A stretch of DNA of 64,000 nucleotides from Durusdinium trenchii (lineage: Eukaryota > Sar > Dinophyceae > Suessiales > Symbiodiniaceae), in contig CAXAMN010003780.1 of NCBI GenBank assembly GCA_963970005.1, forward strand, positions 976,856-1,040,855. Direction: 5' to 3'. Positions within the stretch are counted from its first letter, which is position 1, and every line of letters begins with the position of its first letter. The position numbers and the translations under genes were made by a program. This document shows, piece after piece, positions 54,644-64,000 of the stretch. The notes beneath the pieces are model-generated. The model had not been told where the DNA came from. It saw only the letters and a program-made list of their open reading frames with translations, and made no database searches.

Positions 54644-57324
54644 AATGTGCGTTTGAACCTGTGGGATGAAAAGAAAAACGTGCCTGGCAGGGGGTTGGAC
54701 CTTTGGAGCCTCAACACCTTTCAGGTTCTATCGATCCTAGGGCGAGGAGGATTGACATATGTTGTTTCTTCCTGCTGGTTTACTTTCAGTTTGCGACGAC
54801 ATGTTCAGGGTACTTCTCGAGATGCCTAAGGATCATGACAGACAGGTACCCTCTCTTACATCCTCATGGGAGCTCAGCAGAACTGTACAGGATAGGTTTT
54901 CCAGGGCATGTTCCGTGTCCACGATTGTTTTGGGGGTAACTACAACTATCAGATTTGGCTGTGGGTCAAAACATGTCAAAACCCTTACCGCACCCGCTTT
55001 GAGGGCAAGGGACGCGCAAGGAGCGCCGAACATGCTGCGCAAGACCGATGCCCCAAACTAGTCTATTCATGTCGATATTCTGTTCATTTTTGGTGGTCAA
55101 CCAGTGTCCCCCTGTTTGGACCCACTGCCAACTGGATGGCAATGGTGCATTCCATGCATGAGGACGAGAGATTGAACATAGGACGGGAGCATAAGAGGTT
55201 GATTTTTCGGTTGTTTAAAGAACATTACTCCCAACTGTGGGTGGTTCAAGCAGGCTCAAGTATTGATTTAAGACAAGTACTACGACTTGAGTTGAAGTTG
55301 GGCTAGATCGACCCAAGCTCACGACCGCTCATCGCACTAGGGCCCTCCAAAAACAGGACAGGCCAGGGGCAGATGGGTGCATGAATATATTGGGAACTGT
55401 GCCCAGACTGTGCCCTTGTCCCATCCTGATGCGAAAGATCGTACTCTGCCGACAGCAGATGAGGTTCTCGGAGTGGAGCATGGGAGCCTTCAAGCTCTCG
55501 AGCTACGTTCCACACATGGATGAGGCGTGGTGATCGTGATGCTCGGAAAAGCAGCGCCCCATCCGAAAACTTCCGCTTCTTCCATCCCAGCATTTAGTGT
55601 GAAGAGACACGTATGTTTTTGTGTGTTTTGCGGTGCCTTGGTCGGGACTGTCGCACTGGAAGCAAACAAAAGCCAGTTGCAGCACATGGAGCCCCATGCG
55701 CTGAAGCGCTAGCCGCTAGCGGACGAGTTCAGGCTTGAGACTTCAGAGCCCTTTGTTTTGCTGTAGAGCTGTTACTCGCACTGGTTATGTCACAACTCCT
55801 TGGGGTTGTCAACTACAAGTGTCCATATGCGTAATCAGCCATCCAAATCCCCCAACCTATTCCATGGCCACAGAAAAAGTCATGAGCAGTCACCGGCCAT
55901 TCTGTTCACGCCCCACTCAGTTGGGGTCATTGTTGGAGCATGTCTTCCGGGCACCTTCGTTTGTAGATGTTTGTAGTGTTTGGGTACGGCAAGCGAACCG
56001 GGCCTGCCACGAAGCATCACGGCGCAATGTAGTGAATCTTGTGCGATCCTCAACTGGATGGAACAGCAAATCCCTGGGGTTCTGCAACTCAGTTGAACAA
56101 AATTGTGGCGCAAATATTTGATGTTCAGTCAGTAGGAAGTGAAACATTGACCCATCTCACACCGGCGTGACGACCTAGACTCTAGACAGACAGGACAGGA
56201 CTCCACAGACAGACAGAGAGAGAGAGAGAGAGAGAGAGACGGAGATCACTGCCTGTATGTATGGGATCAACATGGATCAACCACCTCATAATCATAATCC
56301 ATGCTTAAAACATTGGTGAACATTGCTGTGGGCTGTTGCCGACGGGACATTCAGGAGGTTCTTCGCATAGCCTCCCTTTTCGAGGCCTGGTCTTCCTCCC
56401 TTTTTGAGCCGACCACGGGCCACTTCACTCCGCATGGGCAGTGCTTCGGCGGCACGATTTCACTCCATCGCGTATGGTCCTCAGGCAATGGGAGCAGCTA
56501 ATTTTTGGGAAATGTTGGCCAGTTCACACATACATCCATGTTCCATGATACCAGTGTATGTGCACATGCAATGATCCCCAGGTGCTAGTATAGAGCTATT
56601 TATAGAGTCTATAGAGCTTATAGATAGCTTAGCGTCCGGGATTTGCAACATGGCATGATATTTACCTAAACATTGGACCAAAGCAATCAGAGTCCGTGTT
56701 CCAAGTGGGAACGGCATGGGCCCCAACTGTTCGGGCTCCGGTGGGTGAACGCATTGAAACCGGTGCGAGTTTGCATGGGAGTCTGCATGGGCTATTGGTA
56801 GCGCGGATTAGTATAGATTGAATGTGATTATATATATATATATGTGGTCGTCATATGTTGTCATACTGGTTGTTGGGGTTGTCCAGGTATAATACGATTG
56901 GACATCTTCAGGATTGATGGGTTTGTGTGTTTGAGCATTCTGAAGTAGATCACCTACAATGTGGGAAGGGTCTTTGATCGAACACCACATTCTACCGGAG
57001 GATGAACGCCCAAATCAATATCCTCACACAAACTAATATAGACATGTTCTTTTTCTCCCGTCGTTTTCCGGGAGGACGGGCCACGGAAAAGAGGCCCGCG
57101 CGGCAAGCCTGCAGGAGCTTCATCCGGCATTGCCACCGTCCGGACGGCTTGGTCCACCCAGGCCATAGGGAGTTCTACAGTGGCGTCCAAAGGAGTTCAG
57201 TTTGAGGTTGAAGGTGGGACGTACTCACTTCTCCTGTGGATCACAATGAATGTCACAAAAGAGATCGGCGGCGGTGCTTGGCTGCCCGCCCTCATGGATG
57301 TTTGGGACTGCTTGGCTGCCCCAG
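54644..57324. other. No well-supported gene
   Basis: A 132-codon + strand frame at 54,908-55,306 is open but lacks third-base bias overall. A (GA)n tract lies at 56,206-56,239 and TA tracts near 56,830. A + strand patch at 57,180-57,320 (VQFEVEGGTYSLLLWITMN) is open and may be coding upstream of the next exon. Confidence 0.35.
56206..56239. repeat. (AGAC)n-(GA)n microsatellite
   Basis: AGACAGAC is followed by about 12 GA units. Confidence 0.9.
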
Positions 57325-57489
57325 GTCCGAGGTCGCATCATAGAAGGGCATCATCCATTCTTTTTCGATGCGGAAACGTGGCGGTGTTTTTTCAAACCGC
57401 TCCAGCCAACCGGGCGGTGCATTTTTGAGCGCTTCGTGAAGTGGCTCGGTGGGCTTGAAAAAGCAAAGCAACGCGCCAGGGGCAGCTGA
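57325..57489 (+). CDS. Candidate 3'-terminal exon
   Basis: The exon follows GCTGCCCCAG and ends at TGA 57487-57489. It is phase 0 and reads VRGRIIEGHHPFFFDAETWR, then CFFKPLQPTGRCIFERFVKW and a basic tail. Aromatic-rich, clearly protein-like. The + strand frame just upstream (57,180-57,320) is different, so either an intron junction or a frameshift separates them. No family is recognised. Confidence 0.55.
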   Translation, partial: VRGRIIEGHHPFFFDAETWRCFFKPLQPTGRCIFERFVKWLGGLEKAKQRARGS

Positions 57490-58261
57490 CCCACTCAAGC
57501 CGTTTGGGGCTCAGGGCTGGTGGAGTGGACCGCCTCCACCCGAGAACGGGCAGAGTGCCCGACGTGCGCGCGGAACGGTGCCCATCAATCACTGTCGGAG
57601 GTCGAAGGCATTTCCGTGAACGGAAACTTTGATTCATGTTGATTCCTCACGTTTCCTCACTGCGAAAGCACCTCCGAGGGTGTGTGTTTTTCAATGTTTG
57701 TCCTTCTCGCCCAGGCCACCTCACCCTCCAGCCGCTGCTCCGCTCGCGCCGCCCCCGACGCAGCCGCGGCAGGTGAGACAAGACGAGACGTGACACAGCC
57801 GAAAGCAGTTGACCTGGTAGCTGCGCCTTTGCGATTTTGGGCAAGACCGGAGGATGTTACTTCATGCCCCAAAGTGAACCAGAAAGGCTTTGATTGGAGA
57901 ATGTGTCTTAATGCTTTGCTATATGGGGTCCTGTTTTTTTTACACAGGCAGTGCTGCTCATGCGCAAGGTCTCAGACTTATAAGGTCATTGTATTATAAT
58001 GGAATTGTAACTATTACGCGACTAATTGAGGTGTTCATGCGGGCTGTAGGGCACTGTAGGGTGTATTGCCAAGCAAGCACGCATGTCCTCAAGTCCAATT
58101 GTTCTGGAACCGGACACGTTTGTATGCACGCAGTGAATGATTCCCAGAAGACTCAAGATGTTTGGAGGTATTTGAAGATCAAAGCCTGATTCAAAATCAC
58201 CCAACAGCCACAGGCACTTGATGATGCTTCGGTCTACAAGTGAGAATATGGGACAAGTAAC

Positions 58262-58362
58262 TACATATATATATATATGTATATTTTTAATATATTATAC
58301 TATATTACTATATATGTATATACACTTTTTACTTTTAGATAGGCATATATATATATACATAC
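58262..58362. repeat. TA-rich imperfect repeat
   Basis: Three TATATATATA tracts occur within 100 bp, with mirror and inverted symmetry. Confidence 0.8.
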
Positions 58363-59364
58363 CTAGAATTACCTAGATAGCCTAGGATATGTTTTAGAAC
58401 TGATTGTTTGTTGACTTTCCTTTTGCCATTGCCTTTCCTGCAAGTGCAAATTGCTTGGTGTTACCGATCGGTCTTGGTCCGCAGCTCCCAAGTCTCGAGC
58501 CTGTTTCACTGGGCCCACGGGCCGCTGCGCGGCCAAAGAGTTTCTGGGCGCAACGGGGCCGGCCCAGTCAACGGGAGCGCGTAGTGCAGTTTTGTGGTCC
58601 TGACGCACCATGCAAACAGCTCATAACTCCAGCCGTTTGAGATGGTTTGAGTATGTTTGAGGTCACCCTCCGGACTCCAGCTTTTGGTCCCCCAAAACGG
58701 AGGGCTCGATTCGACCATGTGGAATACTTGAAGAGCGATACCGGCAGCAGAATGACTAGCTGACTAGCATTTGTTTGACCGCGGCACACATAGCTCCACG
58801 TCTGAGAAGGCGTGGGAGCTTGGACTGAGGCTGTGGGATGATTGGCCATATTAGCGAGAGCTGGGCACAAGGAGGGGTGGACGACTTGGGGAACCCCAAT
58901 GGACGGAGGGCACCTTCCTGCCCGCAGAGAATGGAGAGAGAGAGAGAGAATGAAGCAAGCTGCAAACCAAAAACACCGCACTTTGTTCTTTTGAAACGCA
59001 TGTGCTTGTTTGTTCTCTCCAAGAATTGTTTGTTCTCTTTGTTCTGGGGAGAACCATGTTTGTAGCGACTGCGTTCGGCGACCGCACTTCGCCGCGCAGG
59101 AGTGACCCCCAAGGAGGTGCGCACAGAGCGTCCGTGTGCGTCCCAGCTGCCGCGGATGCCCGGCAAGAGCCGCCCGGCGACGCTTGAGGCGTGCAAGTCA
59201 AAAGCTCATGAGTTGGTGTGGAATTTGCTAGGAATAGGCTGTGAACCAAGAATGATCCCCTCAAAGACTTGGAAAGACTAATGGACCTTTGGTATGGATG
59301 TGTTTATTGACAAACATGTTGGGCATTATATAGATATAGCACCCCCATTGATGGCATAGAGAAC

Positions 59365-59530
59365 TCCCACCTATAGGGGTATAGTCGACCTAGGGTAGGG
59401 TTTGTAGGGCTATAGGGGGCTAGCCTACCCTACCAGTACATGTACGTATCCTTACTACCCCTATCCGTACGCCAGGTAGGCCTGTGCCTACTCCTAGCCA
59501 TACGCGTGGGGTAGGCCTATCCGTACCCTC
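59365..59530. repeat. Degenerate CCTAC/GTAGG-rich block
   Basis: Words such as CCTAGGGTAGGG, CTACCCTACC, GTACGTATCC and GGTAGGCCT recur in both orientations over about 165 bp. Confidence 0.55.
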
Positions 59531-61964
59531 AGTTCTTCTCAAGAGCTTTCAAGATCTTAGATAAAACACGTCACAAGTTGGAGTTTTGAATGAATTTCAC
59601 GAGGTGCTTTCAAAGAGGTTACAAGATGCGTTTCCAGCCCGTAGTGAACTTGCAATCTTGTTGCACATTGCACGTGATGTTTCTTTAGCCTACGAGGGAT
59701 AGGATTCAAGCTAAAACGAAACAGGCTGAGAAAACAAAGGAACATGGTTGCAAGTTGAAGCGCACAGTACTCGATATTGGTGGCACACCTACCAAGATTC
59801 CAAAATTCACACGATGACCAGTTGCACTTTCTAGGTCTATTCAATTTCTCCTGCACTTGTGAACCTCCGGATGCTTCTCGCCATTCCCGGAACGACCGGA
59901 GTCGTTCTTCACCGAGGTAGCTCGCTCAGTGAAGACGTGGATGAATACAATGAGCAGCTTCAAGAAGCTGCTCAGATCGTTGTCTTGGGCGCTTTTCGCT
60001 TTCTGCGCATGTTCTGTGATGGATTTTTTGGGCTGGGTTCTTCGTGTTTTGGGGCGGTCGGCATACGCAGATGGCGAAGGGTGTTTCAGACCAGGACCTG
60101 AAAAGAGAGCGTAACAACAGGCCAGACTCTCATGAGTGATTTAGTTGCACGTTTTATTGGAATTGCCATGCAATTATTGTGGCTGTTGGCTCTCTTCATT
60201 TGGTACCATGTAGGGTGTCCTTTACTAGCTACTCTAGCTGGTGCCACTCTCCAAAAGAGTGCAAAACCCCGGGACCAACAAGTCCCGCACAGAAGTCCCA
60301 TGATAGGGCGTCCCACCACTACGAATTGTGGATGATGATGGTGATTATGGTTTCTGATGGCTTTCACCCAAAAACGGGATGAAGCTTCGCCGCTTCTTGT
60401 GCCAGGCTCTGGCACTTCAGACCTCCTCCATTTAAGACCAATTGCATACAACTTTCCGAGCAGCATGATATACATATATATATATATAAGTTATAAGTGT
60501 ACATCCATTCTGTTGGGAGCGTTTGTAGTGCAATTTGTGATGCCCAAGCTCGCCTCCCCCCAAAAAGGAACCATCGCAATGTGTTCCTATCGTAGCCACA
60601 AGTGGCACGTGCCGTTGGTCTCAGCATCGATACAGCATGTCCGTCCATTGATGCCTATCAGTACTACGCAGGTTTCAGGTGATGATTTCTGCAGTCGATG
60701 TGATCATCAAGTCGTCACGGTTTCGGTGAATTCAGGATGTTTTCCTTGGGAAACTGGAAATCAAGAACACCTTCTACAACTTCCCGGTGAAGCACGGCGT
60801 CTCCTTGAATTCCCAGGCCGGCCCGCCCTGCACCACAAAACACACGGTTCCAGTCGGCATCCAAGATATGGTGTGCGATGCCAGCTAAGAATCTACGCGT
60901 CGTGACTGTGTGAGTGAATGTAATACATTTATATAGTTACATGTATAACATATATACACCTGGAAGTTCATTTTGGGCCGACACTATTGCCTAATGAGGG
61001 GTCTTCAGGGTATGTGACATACTGTTTGACGGGGTAAATGAATCGAATGCAAGACCACCCTGCAGACCAAGTTCTTATGATTTCTTGATCAGAGCGGACG
61101 CCACGGAGTCATTTGAGGCAGCTGTAAATCGTTGTGCTGACGTAGCAGGGTACTTGTATGTCAGCATCCGCCTGGGCCCAGGATCCCAAGTCAAAACAAT
61201 TTTGCACCCTGGGGAGATGTAGGATCGGAAATGCCACTAGAAGAGAATTGAAAGTGGTGAACCGCCCACATTTGTAGGGGAGAGGCCATGGTACCTGTGC
61301 TTCAGACCTGACTGTGGGAGCAAAGTCCACATCAGCATCCCTTCCTATAGAGGGCAGTTTGGCTCCAGGCTGCTGTTGGACACCCCTGCAGGAGCGTCCA
61401 TCCAGTTTTACACTCTTGATCACTATTGCACAAGCTTCCTATCGGTGGCAGTTCCATCACCCCGCTCGTTTTGGGTGAAGCTATCTGATTTTGGGCGAGC
61501 GCCAGGAGCTGGAGAAGGAATGGGTGTCGGCCCCACCGAACCTCTTGCGCCTTGGCGGGTGAGAGGTCACCATGGAGGGATTCAACGCCTCCAGATGCGC
61601 CATGTGTTGCGCCTGCGAAAGGGCCGTTTCACCTCAAAAAGAAACGGCTCAATAGCGCCCGGTGATCTCGCGGATTGGCACAGACACCGCTGCCCCAAAC
61701 CTGCAGGAGCACTCACCATTTAACGGGGCAGGGTACCTCTTCATAGCGAAAGTCATTGTTTAAAATAGCAAAATCCAGATTTTAAAATGCGAACATGAAT
61801 ATTGTAATTGCGAAATGACACGCTGGTTGCCACCGCATGGCTGAGTCAACCTGGCTCAATATGGCAGCGCTGGGTCTCTGCCAACACGGTGCAGTGGGTG
61901 GGAAATTGCGATTAAACTTGGCGGGTATTGAATTCTCATCAGGTCCAAAAAACTAGGAACGGCC

Positions 61965-62350
61965 TAGTGAGTTGCAAAGACCTCCCTCAAAGTGATTTTG
62001 GGCAGCCAAAAAGAATTCTGGAGGGATCTTTGCAACTTCACACCCTCAAGACACCCATAGTTGCAAAGACCCTCTCAAAGTGATTTCGGCCAGCCGAAAA
62101 ACACTTTTGGAGGGGTCTTTGCAACTTCACACCCTTAAGACACCCGTAGTTGCAAAGACCCCCCTCAAAGTGATTTCGGGCTGCCAAAAAATACGTTTGG
62201 AGGGGTCTTTGCACCTTCACACCCTTAAGACACCCGTAGTTGCAAAGACCCTCCACCTCAAAGTTATTTCGGGCAAGCAAAAAACGACTTTGGAAGGGAC
62301 TTTGCAACTTCACACCCTTAAGACACCCATAGTTGCAAAGACCTGTGACA
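61965..62350. repeat. About 90-bp minisatellite with internal hairpin
   Basis: TTTGCAACTTCACACCC-type starts lie at about 62030, 62119, 62209 and 62302 (spacing 89-93 bp). Each unit carries CTTTGCAACT and, about 20 bases later, its perfect complement AGTTGCAAAG, so every unit can form a 10-bp stem. The remaining part is CCTCAAAGTGATTTCGG plus a variable GCCAAAAA segment. Both strands stay open through the array by chance of its period. Confidence 0.9.
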
Positions 62351-63941
62351 ATTGAAGGATTTGTTTAAACAATTGAACCGCGAGGTAGTTGAGGACACCA
62401 AATTCAACACACCCGACCTTACCAACCTCGCTCGCCTTTGGTGACCTCGTGGGTGGGTAGAAAGGCCTCTTTGGCCAACCCGACTCGGCAGACGTGCCTG
62501 ACGTTCGGGTTGTTGGCCTTGCCTTGTCATCGATCAAAATATATCAAAGCATCACAACCCAAAGTACAAGAAAGACCACAAGCAAAACATCGCGTCGGTG
62601 TTGTTGTGCCTTCGACTCCGAAACCGGTAGTTTTTGCTTGAGGCCAAGGGCTGATTCGAAAGCGATCCTCTACAAATCAATGCCGCCCAAAAAAGCACTT
62701 GTTTTTCCTGAATTTTTCCTTGCCATCGTTCCAAAATGCCAAAAGAAGAAGGAATTGTGGTGGCCTGGAAGTGTGAGGCTATGTGTGGTGGTCAGAAGTT
62801 GCAAGGATTGTGCCTTTGGAGAAAGAGGTCTATAGAATGATTGCGGAGAGATCTTTTCTTGGGAAATTCCGGTTTATATAGATGTTTCCAGATCTTAGAA
62901 TAAAGGAGGAGAACCATTAAGATCTAAATTGCTTTGGGCTTTGGGCGATTTAGAACTGCTCAATCCAGCAGCTTTGCTTACTCAATGAAGTATATAAGTA
63001 TGATTAAGTATGTTCAGTTGAACTATAAATGGACATTCTTCATTTGGTCCAAAACGTGGTTCAAGCCACTCCTCGCTTGCTTCCTGACCCTGTGTTCTTC
63101 TTCCGGACTCCACGCGGTCCACCCTGATGAAGCGCGACGTCACCGTCCGCCTAGGCAGCGGTCTTGGAGAACGAAGTTTCCCGAAATGGAGGCCGAAGTC
63201 GTGGCCCGTGGTTTTATGGTCTTAAACAACGCTGTACTGAACAACCATATGGTTTAGGTTTTAACGAATATAAGGTGTTTTTTCACTACCAAGCCAGATC
63301 AACCATTCATTCAAATAAAAGAGGTCTTGAACTTCCAGGATTGACGATGAGATGCGATGTTCGTAAATCGCCCAGAAAGAGGAACGGCCAAACGTTGTAC
63401 GTTGTAGTATGTTGTGGTGAATTTCCCGTTGAGCTTGTTCTTGGTGTGGACAGTCAATTTGAACCATACCCACCTGTTGGAAGTTCAAGATCTTTTGAGG
63501 ATCTGCCTCCCAAATGCATCTCAGAGTATCTCAGAGTTGTTTTCTTGGATGTGGCTTGTGCTTTGGCCACCTGAGAAAACTGTTTGTTTTACATGGCTGG
63601 ATGTTTCCTTTCTCATGGCCGATCTAGACAGACAGGAGTCACAGTCAATCAGCTGGCCAGGCAGCGCACCAGAGGGGCGAATGCAAGCCCTGCGGCTACT
63701 TCCTCTACAAGACCGACGGATGCCGCAATGGCGCCTCGGAACGGCCAGGGCGGGCTCAAGCGAGCGCAAGCGAGCGATGCATGGAGGGGTCGAAGAGGGC
63801 GACAACATCTCTCTCTCTCTCTCTCTCGTAGCTTCGAGGTCATACCTGTTCTCACGACTTCTTTGCCACATGAAAAGGAGGTATTTGATAGGAAGAAGAA
63901 CCTAAAAGGACGAACATCCAATTATGATACATTCTCGATGC

Positions 63942-64000
63942 ACTTGTTACTAGTAGCTTCTTGTTACTACTAGTAAGGCACTTGTTACTAGTAGCTTCTT
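63942..64000. repeat. CTAG-rich dispersed repeat, 38-bp tandem, truncated by window
   Basis: CACTTGTTACTAGTAGCTTC repeats with 38-bp spacing and runs off the end of the window. It is the reverse complement of the 20-kb copy. Confidence 0.85.

Larger units (their letters stand above)
57490..64000. other. Gene-poor terminal stretch
   Basis: No well-bounded exon is visible. Possible coding patches lie at 57,700-57,780 (Ala/Arg-rich), 59,880-60,000 (open in two + frames) and 63,060-63,215 (hydrophobic start CFLTLCSSSGLHAV then basic). TA tracts, (GA)n at 58,930-58,950, (CT)n near 63,810 and the repeats listed separately fill the rest. Confidence 0.35.

Noticed and set aside
54908..55306. 132-codon + strand ORF
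   Set aside because: No consistent third-base bias. A small coding patch near 54,975-55,050 is open in two frames and cannot be assigned.
62038..62355. Opposed 91-codon ORFs on both strands
   Set aside because: They are produced by the 90-bp minisatellite, whose period is near a multiple of three. Not genes.
63164..63574. 136-codon + strand ORF
   Set aside because: Long and stop-free but with A/T-rich third positions unlike the window's exon islands, and no recognisable motif.

Overview
The window looks like nuclear DNA of a dinoflagellate, probably a Symbiodiniaceae-type genome. This is inferred from several signs. Coding density is very low. Short GC-rich, GC3-rich exon-like islands of 50-190 bp are separated by long AT-richer introns. 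Several deduced junctions have the AG|G form with GT or GC donors. There is a Ty1/copia element whose polyprotein is of an unusually large type. No bacterial-style operon, rRNA, tRNA or CRISPR array was seen. Exon limits are read by eye from reading frame, codon third-base bias and splice-like dinucleotides, so every exon call is a hypothesis that RNA evidence would settle.

Layout. From 0.8 to about 18.6 kb the + strand carries a string of small exon candidates (790, 3769, 4621, 6190, 8961, 9916, 10790, 11133, 11462, 11965, 13134, 14425, 15088, 16218, 18463). Their peptides are leucine/alanine-rich and helical, and several look like armadillo (ARM) or HEAT repeats. They may belong to one long repeat-protein gene. 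Two possible minus-strand exons lie at 2.0-2.2 and 4.9-5.1 kb. From 18.6 to 31 kb almost nothing coding is visible apart from two small islands (22.76 and 25.47 kb). From 31.4 to 35.77 kb there is a second run of + strand exons, including an ARM-like one, ending in a likely terminal exon. From 35.9 to 38.5 kb a minus-strand ORF broken by one TAG is flanked on both sides by arrays of a short GATTTTGTAA-type motif, possibly a decayed DNA transposon. A small terminal exon follows at 38.9-39.1 kb.

The centrepiece is a complete LTR retrotransposon at 40,227-48,065. It has two identical 177-bp LTRs, a CGGTG target-site duplication, a tRNA-iMet-like primer binding site and one uninterrupted ORF of about 2,423 codons. 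The ORF order is Gag, aspartic protease, a DNA-cytosine-methyltransferase-like domain, integrase, reverse transcriptase, RNase H, and a C-terminal extension with a Cys/His cluster and a membrane segment. The integrase-before-RT order places it in Ty1/copia. It appears young and perhaps still mobile. It sits inside an intron between two phase-compatible + strand exons (ending 40,155 and starting 48,318); without the element that intron would be 318 bp.

From 48.4 to 64 kb there are scattered terminal-type exons (50.84, 53.73, 54.48, 57.33 kb) among repeats: a composite 20-bp minisatellite at 53 kb, a roughly 90-bp hairpin-containing minisatellite at 62 kb, many TA and GA microsatellites, and a CTAG-rich dispersed repeat also seen at 20, 33 and 64 kb.
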